Positions 24,301 through 36,300 of a stretch of 64,000 nucleotides of DNA are shown piece by piece. Position 1 is the stretch's first letter. Every line of letters begins with the position of its first letter. The notes below the pieces were generated by a model, which was not told the DNA's origin, did not search any database, and was given only the letters and a program-made list of their open reading frames with translations. A program made the translations under genes and the position numbers. Source of the DNA: Theropithecus gelada (lineage: Eukaryota > Chordata > Mammalia > Primates > Cercopithecidae); contig NC_037669.1 in assembly GCF_003255815.1 (NCBI RefSeq), positions 54,494,982 to 54,558,981 of the forward strand, given 5' to 3'.

Positions 24301-27300
24301 AAGTAAAACTAAATAAAACAGCTGGGTTGGAAGATAAAGAAAAGGAAATCTCCTACAAAGTAAAGCAAGAAATTGGCTAGAAACAAGGAGAAAGGCAATA
24401 AAATTAGAGGACCAGTCCTGAAAAATCCATGGTGGTTCACACCTGTAATCCCAGCACTTTGGGAGGCCGAGGCAGGCAGATCACAAGGTCAGGAGTTCAA
24501 GACCAGCCTCACCAACATGGTGAAACCCCATCTCTACTAAAAATACAAAAATCAGCCGGGTGTGGTGGCACACGCCTGTAATCCCAGCTACTCAGGAGGC
24601 TAAGGCAGGAGAATCGCTTGAACCTAGGAGGCGAAGATTGCAGTGAGCTGAGATCGTGCCCCTGGACTCCAGCCTGGCCGACAGAGCAAGACTCTGTCTC
24701 ACAGCAAAAAAAAAAAAATATATATATATATATATGTACAGACAAAAACAATCATACACCAAGGAACCAGAATAGCTTCAGACATCAAGAAAACCAGAAG
24801 AGGTCAGGCAAGGTGACTCACACATGTAATCCCAGTACTTTGGGAAGCCTAGGTAGGTGGATCACCTTAGGTCAGGGGTTCGAGACCAGTCTTGGCCAAC
24901 ATGAAGAAACTCTGTCTCTACTAAAAATACAAAATTAGCCAGGTGTGGTGGCATGCGCCTATAATCCCAACTACTCGGGAGGCTGAGACAGGAGAATCAC
25001 TTGAATCTGGGAGGTGGAGGCTGTAGTGAGCCAAGATCATACCACTGCACTCCAGCCTGGGCAAGACAAAGCAAGACTCCATCTCAAAAAAAAAAAAGCC
25101 CAGAAGAAAAGGAGCAATGCCTTCAAAATCCCGAACAAAATGATTTCCAACTTAGAATTCCGAAACCAGGCAAGCTTGCAATCAAAGTTAAAGGTAAAAT
25201 AAAGGCAATCTCGGGAGACAGGAGCCAACCAGGGCTGCATTGGAGGTTGAAATCACAAAGATTAGACACCTTTTTAGACAGGTGTTCTTCAGCACCACTG
25301 ACAACACAGTTCTGACAGTATTTCATGACAATGGATGGTGATAGTTCTACAACAGATGCTTCTCAACTAGGAATCTCTGCAGACTATATTGGAGGAAGTC
25401 ATTATGTTATATACCCTCATGATGATACTGAGGACAGCATGAATGATCATGAGGACACAAATGGTTCAAAAGAAAGTTTCAGAGAACAAGATGTATATCT
25501 TCCAATAGCAAATGTGGCTAGGATAATGAAAAATGCCATCCCTCAAACGGGAAAGATTACAAAAGATGCCAAAGAATGTGTTCAAGAGTGTGAGTGAGTT
25601 CCTCAGCTTTATAGAACATCTGAGGCAAGCGAAAGGTGCCATCAAGAGAAGCGAAAAACAATCAATGGAGAAGATATTCTCTTTGCTATGTCTACCTTAG
25701 GCTTTGACAGTTAGGTGAAACCTCTGAAATTATACCTTCAGAAATTCAGAAAGGCTATGAAAGGAGAAAAGGGAATTGGTGGAGCAGTCACAGCTACAGA
25801 TGGACTAAGTGAAGAGCTTACAGAGGAGGCATTTACTAACCAGTTACCAGCTGGCTTAATAACCACAGACGGTCAACAACAAAATGTTATGGTTTACACA
25901 ACATCATATCAACAGATTTCTGGTGTTCAGCAAATTCAGTTTTCACGATCTGAAGAAATGATGGAATGGGGAGTGTAGAGAAATGAGAGTCTGTATGATT
26001 CTGGAACAGAGGCATCAGAAGGAAGGACGGTGAAAAGATGTATTTTTGTATATTAATAGCTGCAATGTAGTTTCCTGATGCTTGACTAATTGAGGTGTTA
26101 ATTCTGACTTGAGAATCTTTCTCATGAATGATTTTAAAGAAAAATTTGGATTTTAAAGGTATTAAAATACTTTTGTTTTGTACGAGAGTTTGTTGCTCTG
26201 TATGACTCCTGTATGCATTGCACGTTGCAATTTATTACTGTCAGAGATTTGTAGACAGTTTCTTATTTTCATATTGAATCATGTTACTTTTGTAATTCAA
26301 GTAAGCAGCTGGGTTAATTCATGATGTTTGCCCTTTTAATAAAATATAAGCGTAGAGTTCATTTTGAATGCAAGTGCCTTTATTATAAATTTGTTTGTCT
26401 TGGTTATACCTTGCATGATAACCTAGCTAGATTTCTAGCATTTGCTGTATTTATTAAAATTATTTTTTTTTGTAAAACATTAATAGTTTAAGTAGCATCA
26501 TTTTTTTAAAAAATGTAATTGAGTAAGTGTGAATGCAGAAGCAAATATCGTCTGCCCTGTTAAACTTGGTGCCCGTTAACAGTGTTTACACTGTTCATCG
26601 TGCCTGTTAATGTAGTTTTAGTTATTGGAGCTTTTTTAAGATTAGATGTGGTTTTGAGTCACATTTTTAAGAACGTTGGAATACATTTAAGTTTAATGTA
26701 GTCCTAGTGCTCTTGAAGTGGTGCCCCTTTCATTTGGTACATGATTTTGTTTCAAATCATATATTCAAGTACTATAGTATCCTCTTACAGAAGAGGAATT
26801 TTATAGTCTGATGGTAAATGTCTTCATTTTACCTTTTTAATTGAAATGTCAAGTTTCCTGTTATACTATGGAAACCAAGACACATCAGACATCATTGCGT
26901 GTACAGACCTTTTGCATGGGTGAGTGAATGAAACGGAGAACCGAGTGAGTGCTGTGAACGGTGTGAAATAGAAGCTGCCAACTTCTAGTGTGTTGTCTTC
27001 ATCTCTGCAATAAACTAAACTTACATAACGTAACTTTGTATAATTTAGTAGTATGTACTTGGATTGTTTCTTTTTGAAAAGTGAGGATTTGTATTTTCTC
27101 ATCTATTCTTTTTGGTATTAAGTTGAGGGATGTTTTTTAAGTTTTTAAATATCAAAATTTGCTATTGTATAGTGTGCCTAAAAGGAAGTTGGAGTGAATA
27201 TCATCTTTGAAGGACACTCAAATTTATAAGGTAGAAGCAATTTCCCAGATATAGGCTGAATAGAAACATTTACTTTGCCAGAAGGACCGTTAGGAGTAGA

Positions 27301-30300
27301 TTTGGGCTAATCAGAGGTTAATAATGCCCTCATCTCCTACTATCCATTTAAAAAGCAATCTTCATTATAGTAAATTCAAATAGGAAAAAATGGGGGAGTA
27401 GTTAAGCAAAATCAACAATCATCCCACTATGTTAAAAGAACCAATGTTAATATTTTGATAAACATCATTTGTCCGTTTACTTTGCTAAATATGTATATTT
27501 TTATAAAAATGGGCTCATATTGTGCATACCGTTTTGTAACCTGCTTTTTTCACTTAACAATATATTGGGAACATCTTTTCCAGGTCAAAAAAAAGGCAAT
27601 CTCAGACAAACGTTTTCCAAAAAAATTTCTCCATGTACCCTTTCTCAAGAAGCTACTAGAAAAAGTATTCCACCAAAATGTGAGAGTAAACCAAGGAAGA
27701 AGAACATGAGAAGACAGAGTTATAGGTAGCAGAAGACTCGATCCGGGAGAAATGTGAAGGAGGCTCCAGAGAGACAGCTGCCAGCTGGCCTAAGGGCAAG
27801 CAGTCCAGACCAGAGCAGAGCAGAGGAGGACGACAGACGGCTGAAGACGTATGCCTCCAAGCCAAAAAAAAAAAAAAAAAAGGAACAGATTCCTTACTTT
27901 GACCATATTGAGAAGGATTTTATGGCTCTCACAGTTTGGAGATTAATTAGTGAAAGGTACAGGGAAAACCAAAGGAAAAACAAAGTAACGATGAACTTTA
28001 AGGAAAATGAAGTTTTACAAGAAAGAAAATGTGATCGTAGTATACAAAGCGACTCAGCTGTGAACATGGCAGTAACCAATCTTAAACAGACTTAATCCAA
28101 AAGGTATTCAAGCCACACAGGGAGGCTGCAAAAAGGGGAAGCTAATGTATCCCTGGGTATGGGTGCTTCTGAAGGAGGTACAGAGAACTAAATTCTCATC
28201 TCCCAAGCAAGAAGTTCTCAGACATCTAAAACTGCAAAACTGATCAACAGTAAAGATTATTTAGAAACATGGGGTAAGTACTAGAAGAAAGAGCTAAAAG
28301 ATGAGAAGCTGCCTGTGGAGCAGTAATAAAGGATGGGTGGAGACGAGTAAGATGGAGGAATGCAGCCAGGCACAGTGGCTCACGCCTGCAATCCCGCCAC
28401 TTTGGGAGGCCAAGGCAGGTGGATGACAAGGTCAGGAGTTTGAGACCAGCCTGACCGACATGGAGAAACCCCATCTCTACTAAAAATACAAAAATTAGCC
28501 AGGTTTGGTGGCGCACACCTGTAATCCCAGCTACTCGGGAGGCTGAGGCAGGAGAATTGCTTGAAACTGGAAGGCGAAGGTTGTAGTGAGCCAAGATCAC
28601 GCCATTGCACTCCAGCCTGGGCAACAGAGCAAGACTCTGTCTCAACAACAACAACCAAAAAGATGGAAGAATGCTGCCCCTCCATTATAAGCTACGTTAA
28701 AAATCACTAGTATCCCTCCAATGACATCCTTCCCTTCTTCTCTGGTTATCAAGGTATAAGTCTGCCTAGATGAAGGCTGATTTTCCAGATTCCCTTGCAG
28801 CTAGGTGTCAACCAGGTTTCCCCACTCTTGTCAATAGCAGATATACCGTGTGCAACTCTTGAGCCAAGCTCTTAACAAGGAAGGAATACACTTTCCTCTT
28901 CTCCCCTTCCCACTGGCCAGAATGCCCACATTAACAAACCCTGCATCCTATCAGAGTACCCATTTCACACCAAGAGATGGACACTGTGTTGAGGGGTGAT
29001 AGAGAATCAAGACAAAAGGCACCAGTATCTCTGACGTGATGAAGCCATCCTTCTTAAGTCAAACTTAAGCCACTGTTACTTTGGCCTTTTACACAGCAGC
29101 TAAACCCACATCCTAACATATAAATCCTTAAAAAAAAAAAAAAAACTCAGTTTACATTTATTAATAACTGAAAATCTGAAAAGTATGTTAGAAGAAAACC
29201 ATCAATTTGTTTCTTGGAGGCCTGGTTACGTAAAGTACTGTTTTTAACCAGTAACACTTAGGATCGAACTAGAAAGATGGAACACATTTCATCAAGAGAA
29301 CTAAAAAGTCAGATGCCTGGCATGAGCTTTACTCACCTTTTGGATTTCTAAATGAGAGTCAGCATCATCCAAGAACTCTAGGGGTGGAGAGCATTTGTTA
29401 ATGACTGTCCTTCGGTCCCCAAGGGGCTCCTCACTGGGTTCCTCCTGAGGGTCTATAACTACTCTCCTGTCGTAGAAGCTGCTCTTCTCTGACACAGTCT
29501 TGTCCTCCTCCACGCTGATCTCTGGGGTTGAGTCTTTCTCCTTCTGAGCAGTGGTGACTGTGACACTCCTGGCTGCTCCTTCTGCAGTCTTGGCTGGTCC
29601 TTCACTCCTGGCTGGTCCTTCTCCACGGCTGGGACGCTCTGCTGTGCTTGGTTTTGCCCGAATGGCAGCCTCTCCCTTCCTTTTTGGCATCGATTTCCCC
29701 AGGATGCCCTGGATAGCCTTCAGGTAGATCATTGTGGAGCCCTGGTCTCGAAGTCTATCCCTCTTCCTTTTCTGGATCTTGTTGGGTTCCTCAATTGTAT
29801 CATTCTGACCCTCAGCTTCAGCTGCAAATTCAGAGTTTGTGGAGTTATGAGAACTATCTTTGGAATCAACCTGGAAAAAAAAAAAAACAGAATTGAAAGG
29901 GCTGTTCCAAGGGCACTTTCGTACATGAAGCATTTGACAAATTATAAATCAGTGGTGGTTCTACCAGTCAAAGGGAAAGTGATTGTGGCTAAGGCAAAGG
30001 TTCTCTCCAGGTGGTGAAGTGGCACTGTAAGAGGGGTTGATTGCTGCCATTTCTTAGCATTTACCTTCTCAAGCTCAGCAGACAATATCCTCTCACTGCA
30101 GGGGGAGGAAAGGAGCTGAAATGAACACTCTCATTAAACCAGACTGCAAGCTCCTGGAAGGCAAGGACTGCACTTCAGGCAAAACAGCAGCTCAAGCTCT
30201 TCCCACTGGAAAGGGCCCTAGAAACCAGTTAGCCCAATCCCGTATCTAAGGGTAAAGGAAACCTGAGGACCCAGTGAGGGGAAGAGCTAGCCCCAGGAAC

Positions 30301-33300
30301 TCCAATCCCCCAGTCCTGAGTGCAGTGTTTTTCCCACCATACCCAAAGCCTCCTGAAAGTTCTCTGTAAACTCTGCCCCTCAAATGATCAACTTGGTTTT
30401 GGAAAATGCCTCAGTTTCTCAGTGACTGCACCAGGGTCAATCAAGATAGACTGCTCCCAACGACAAACTTCCTCCGAGACGGAAGTGAAGCCTCAGCCCC
30501 CCTCTTGCGCCCACTCACTCCAGGACTCCACAAAGAAAAAGCTAAACTTTTTGTCTGCAAGACTATTTTGCTGTGAAATTCCAATCTAGTCTAATCCCAG
30601 TCGGGTGTAAGAACACTCCACAAATGTCCCCCTAAGGCCATTCCATAAGCAGTAAACCATTATCACATTTGCACTCCTAAATCATTTCTATTAAATTCCT
30701 CTCAAAAGTAAATACAGACCAGGCACAGTGGCTCATGCCTGTAATTCAGCACTCTGGGAAGCCGAGGCAGGTGGACTGCTTGAACCCAGGAGTTCGAGAC
30801 AAGCCTGGCCAACATGGCAAAACCCCATCTCTATAAAAACACGTGGGGCGCAGTGGCTCACGCCTGTAATCCCAATCCCAATTTTGGGAGGCCGAGACAG
30901 GAAGATCACTTGAGCTCGGGAATCCAAGACCAGGTTGGGCAACGTGGCAAAACCCTGTCTCTACTAAAAATACAAAAATTAGCTGGGACATGGTGGCATA
31001 TGCCTGTGATCCCAGCTACATGGGAGGCTAAGGCACAAGAATTGCTTGAACCTGGGAGGCAGAGGTTTCAGTGAGCCGTGATGGCACCACTGCACTCCAG
31101 CCTGGGCGACAGAGTGAGACCCTGTCTCAAAAAAAAAAAAAAAAAAAAAGACAAAATTGCTTTATATGTATGTATTAGCAAAGTCTAAAAAGCCAAACTG
31201 TTTATAATGGATCTCTTTGGGTAATGCAGGGAAGTAGAAAGAGGGTTAGGCTCTGCTGGGCGCGGTGGCTCACACCTGTAATCCCAGCACTTTGGGAAGC
31301 CGAGGCAAGTGGATCACCTGATGTCAGGAGTTTGAGACCAGCCTGGCCAACATGGCAAAACCCTGTCTCTAATAAAAATACAAAAATTAGCCAGGCGTGG
31401 TAGCGGGCACCTGTAATCCCCCCTACTCAGAAGACTGAGGCAAGAGAATCGCTTGAAACCAGAAGGGGGAGGTTGCAGTGAGGCAAGATTGTGCCACTGC
31501 ACTCCAGCCCGGGCAACAAGAGCAAAACTCCGTCTCAAAAAAAAAAAAAAAAATTAGCCAGGCGTGGTGGCACATGCCTGTAGTCCCAGCTACTCGAGAG
31601 GCTGAGGTAGGAGAATCAGTTGAACCCAGGAGGCGGAGGTTGCAGTGAGCCAAGATCACGCCACTGCACTCCAGTCTGGGGGGCAAGAATGAAACTCCTT
31701 CTCAAAAAAAAAAAAAAAAAAGGCTTAGGCTCTTATATTATAAGCTTCTTGTATCCATTTGAAATTTTTTTTTCCAAAGAGCACATAATATTTTTGGTTT
31801 TTGTTTTTTTTTTTTAATCATTATCCTGAGTCAAGGGCCAAAGAAAAATAAAACTTAAAAGAATCTCAAACCTGGCCGGGCGAGGTGGCTCACACCTGTA
31901 ATCCCAGCACTTTGGGAGGCCAAGATGGGTGGATCACAAGGTTTGGAGATTGAGACCATCCTGGCTAACATGGTGAAATCCATTCTCTACTAAAAATACA
32001 AAGAAATTAGCCGGGTGTGGTGGCGGGCGCCTGTAGTCCCAACTACTTGGGAGGCTGAGGCAGGAGAATGGCGTGAACCCGGAAGATGGAGCTTGCAGTG
32101 AGCGGAGATCACACCACTGCACTCCAGCCTGGGTGACAGAGCGAGATGGAGGAAAAGAATCATAAACCTTTAGAAATCTACACTTGTTAATATAGGCATC
32201 TATTTTCCGGAAAGTACTCAAACTGTTGGCAGCTGCTAACTTCACGAAGATGAACAGGAAAGGTGGTGTTTGCTATCATTTTGAACCCCTCTAGACTTAC
32301 TAAATTTTCTTACTTTCTGAATTTTCTAACATGTGTCTACAGGGATTATTTGTTAAAGGAGGTTACGGGTCATTTCTGTTTTCTTTTCTTTTCTTTTCTT
32401 TTTTTGAGATGGAGTCTCGCTCTGTCGCCCAGGCTGGAGTGCAGTGGCACGATCTCGGCTCACTGCAAGCTCCGCCTCCCGGGTTCATGCCATTCTCCTG
32501 CCTCAGCCTCCCTAGTAGCTGGGACAACAGGCGCCCGCCACCTCGCCTGGCTAGTTTTTGGTACTTTTTATTAGAGATGGGGTTTCACCGGGTTAGCCAG
32601 GATGGTCTCGATCTCCTGACCTCGTGATCCACCCGTCCTGGCCTCCCAAAGTGCTTGGGATTACAGGCTTGAGCCACCGTGCCCGGCCTCTTTTCTTTTT
32701 TTTTGAGTGCAGTGATGCGATCTCAGCTCACTGCAACCTCCGTCTCCCAGGTTCCACAGATTCTCCTGTCTCAGCCTCCCAAGTACCTGAGATTACAGGC
32801 ATATTCAACCACACCAGCTAATTTTTGTATTTTTAGTAGAGACGGGGTTTCGCCATGTTGGCCAGGTTGGTCTTGAGCTCCTATCCTCAGGTGATCCACC
32901 CACCTCGGCCTCCCAAAGTGCTGGGATTACAGGTGTGAGCCACCATGCCCAGCCTGTTTTCTTTATATCTTTTTATATTTAAGGAATTCTAATAAATACA
33001 TATATATATATTTATATTTGAGGCGAAATCTCACACTGTTGCCCAGGCTGGAGTGCAGTGGCACAGTGTCGGCTCACTGCAACCTCCGCCTCTGAGGTTC
33101 AAGTGATTCTTGTGCTTTAGCCTCCCTCCCGAGTAGCTGAGATTACAAGCATCTGCCACCACACCTGGCTAATTTTTTAAAATTATTTTTAGTAGAGATG
33201 GGGTTTCACCATGTTGGCCTAACCTCAAGTGATCTGTCCGCCTTGGGCTCCCTAACTGCTGGTATTACAGGCACTAGCCACCGTGCCTGGCCTCTAATAC

Positions 33301-36300
33301 TAATAATAAACTTGATGACTCCCAGGGCCTGCCTTGTTGAGACACAGCCCCAACTTCCCACCCTACTTCTCTGGTGCCCTCTTCTGCCTGCCACCAACTA
33401 CCTGCCACCCTTGGCCCATCACACCCTCTCACACATTTGCTGACACATCTTATCTCCTCTGCTTGCCATGTCCTTGCCTCCATCCCATTTTGTGTTCCTA
33501 CCTGTCTGTCAAGGCCCAATCTCCATTTTGACTGCTTCTCCACCTCTGCCCTCTGCTCCCGCTGAAGCCAGGTATACAACACAGATGGTGAGGTCTGCAG
33601 CAAACTGAAGAGCACCTACACCCTCAGACGGGCAGCTGCTCCTCACCTCTACTGGTGCCATTTGGTAGTAGAGAATCAGAGTTAGAGATTCTGGTTTTTT
33701 CCAAGTAAAACCAGAAATATTGAATTTAGTGCATTTTTCAACCGTTCAGCAAGCACTTACTAAGCACTTACTCTGTGCCAGCAGGCACGGTTCTAGACCT
33801 GTGGGTTTAGCGTTCAATAAAAAAAACAAGGCTGGGTGTGGTGGCTCACGCCTGCAATTCCAGCACTTTGGGAGGCCAAGGCAGGAGGATCATTTGAGCC
33901 TAGGAGTTCAAGACCAGCCTGGGCAACATAGCGAGACCCCATCTGTACAAGAAAAATACAAAAATTAGCTGGGTGCAGTGACCCATGCCTGTAGTCCCAG
34001 CTACTCCAGGAGCTGAGACAGAAGGATTGCTTGAGTCTGGAAGGTCAAGGTCACAGTGAGCCAAGACTGTGCCACTGCACTTCAGCCTGTGGAGACGCTC
34101 CAACCTTTTGGAGACGCTGTCTCCAAAAAAAAATAACAACAACATACAAGAACGTCTGCCTCCTGGAGCTCACACTCTAGCTGGTGAGAGAAGGGAAAAC
34201 TAGGAGAAAGGTAAGACAAGTGAAATATGTATGTTAGAGAGTGATAACTGCCAAGGAGAAAAACAAGAAAAGGGGACATGAAGTGGGGAGGCGACGTCAT
34301 TCAAGTCTTCAGTTCAAGGTAGGGACTTAGACTGGAGTTGTTACTTCTATTTTTTGAGACAGTCTCACTCTGTCGCCCAGGCTGGAGTGCAGTGGCGCCA
34401 TCTTGGCTCACTTGCAACATCTGCCCCTCAGGTTCAAGTGATTCTCCTGCCTCAGTCTCCTGACAAGTTGGGATTACAGGCGTGTGCCACCACACCCAGC
34501 TAAAGTTTGTCTTTTTGGTAGAGACAAGGTTTCTCCATGTTAGCCAAGCTGGTTTTGAACTCCCAGCCTCAGGGGATCAGCCCACCTGAGCCTCCTAAAG
34601 TGCTGGGATTACAGGCGTGAGCCACCGCACCCAGCCTGGAGTCATTAATTCTTAATGTGAATTGTCCCAAAATGTTAAATACTGTAAGGACCTAGCAGGT
34701 TACATCCAGTCCACAGACCAGCAGTTTTGCCGTGTCTGGTTGTAAAGACCAGGACTGGAGTTGGGGGAGGAAAAAAAATTAGGAGTATAATGATATACCT
34801 TATGTCTTCAAACAGATTTACAATTTACAGAACGGTCACAGCTGTCATCCTTCTTTTACAGAAAGTGAAACTGCTACACGGCTTGTAAGTGGCAGAACCA
34901 GGATTCAAACTCAAGTTCTCCCTAACATCCTGGAAGCCAAGGGAAAAGGAGTAAATATGAAAGTGAGAAACACCGTTGGCTGGGCGTGGTGGCTCCTGCC
35001 TATAATCTCAGAACTTTGGGAGGCTGAGGCAGGCAGATCGCTGGAGCCCACAAGTTCAACAACAGCCTGGGCAACATGGCAAAAAAAACTCACCTCTACA
35101 AAAAATACAGAAAAATTAGCTGGGCATGGTGGTGCATGCCTGTAGTCCCACCTACTTGGGAGGCTGAGGCAGGAAGATCACCTGAGCCTGGAGGTGAAGG
35201 ATGCAGTGAGCCAAATGCACCACTGCACTTCAGCCTGGGTGACAGACAGGAGGGGAGGGGAGAGGAGAGGAGGGAAGCGGAGGGGGGAGGGGGAAGGGGA
35301 GAGAAGGGAGGAAAAAAAAAAGGGAAAAAGTGAGAAACGCTCTCAAAGGCTGGAGGACCTAAGATGGATCAACATCACCGAGGATGAGTTTCAGCAGGTG
35401 ATAGCTGGCTCTAAAGGTAAGAAGTAGGTAGACCCGAGGCAGAAGGTAAGAGACAAACCACCTGACTTCAAAAAGGGAAGAGTTCATTCCTCCTGGAAGC
35501 ACTGCTTGGTGAACTGTGCATCTCCAAAGGAAAGAAGGAAAGGTAAGTGGAGATGTTGCTCCAGTCCTATCACCAGTAGCCTGAAGGATTTCAACAGCTC
35601 CTCACCAGCTCGCTGTCTTCTCCCTCCTACCTTTTCTCTGCAGCGTGACAGAGGAGCTCTAAAATGCAAACCCTACCACTTCAGCATTGGCTTAGAACCC
35701 TTCCAGGGCTCCGCATTTGCCTGCAGAATAATCCCCACCCCTAAGCTCATCAGGAACCCTTCGCAGGCTGGCCCCAACCTTCCTGTCTAGCCTCATCTCC
35801 CACCTTCCTCCAAATTCGCTCCAAGTGTCCAGCGAATGCAGACGAACATGGATGAGAGGAGGGCCAGCAGTGCCCCAAGCACCCCAGACAAGCAGCATTT
35901 CCTGACATTTTGGGCACGTATTGCTCCCTCTGTCCAAAATGTCCTGTCCTTCTCCTTGTCCATCAGTAAGACTCAGTGTCACCTCTTCTGCGAGGACCTT
36001 CCTGATGGTCAGTTGCTCATTCCCCCGCCCCTTGGGCACTCCAAACCCATCCCTGTTACAGCACTCCACTCACTGCCCTGTGGTGAGTGACTTTTCAGTC
36101 TATGAAGCATGGCCTGATTGTCCTTGGCACCAACAGCACCTAGCCTGGTGTTCCACGTGAGCACTGGAAGTGTGCCAAGTGAAAATGCAGGAAAGGGGAT
36201 GCGCAAAAGCTCTATCACTCGAGAGCCTCGATACCCAGTGCTTTACTGTGCTTAGGCTGACTCACCCTGCAGAGAGCTCCTCAAGGGAGGAACCTTGGCA

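Larger units (their letters stand above)
24170..25211 (+). mobile_element. HAL1-like (half-L1) element, left part
   Basis: Diverged L1 ORF1-like sequence. After the Alus, the translated piece FQLRIPKPGKLAIKVKGKIK parallels the ORF1 C-terminal region of L1. Two Alus and the NFYB retrocopy lie inside it. HAL1 assignment is from memory of this ORF1-only family. Confidence 0.65.

Noticed and set aside
25325..25978. A functional NFYB gene
   Set aside because: Frameshift, nonsense codon and stop loss, no introns, and retrotransposition target duplication show a processed pseudogene.
27754..28095. 113-codon ORF with Lys-rich stretch
   Set aside because: Part of the HAL1-like relic; the lysine run is an A-tract.
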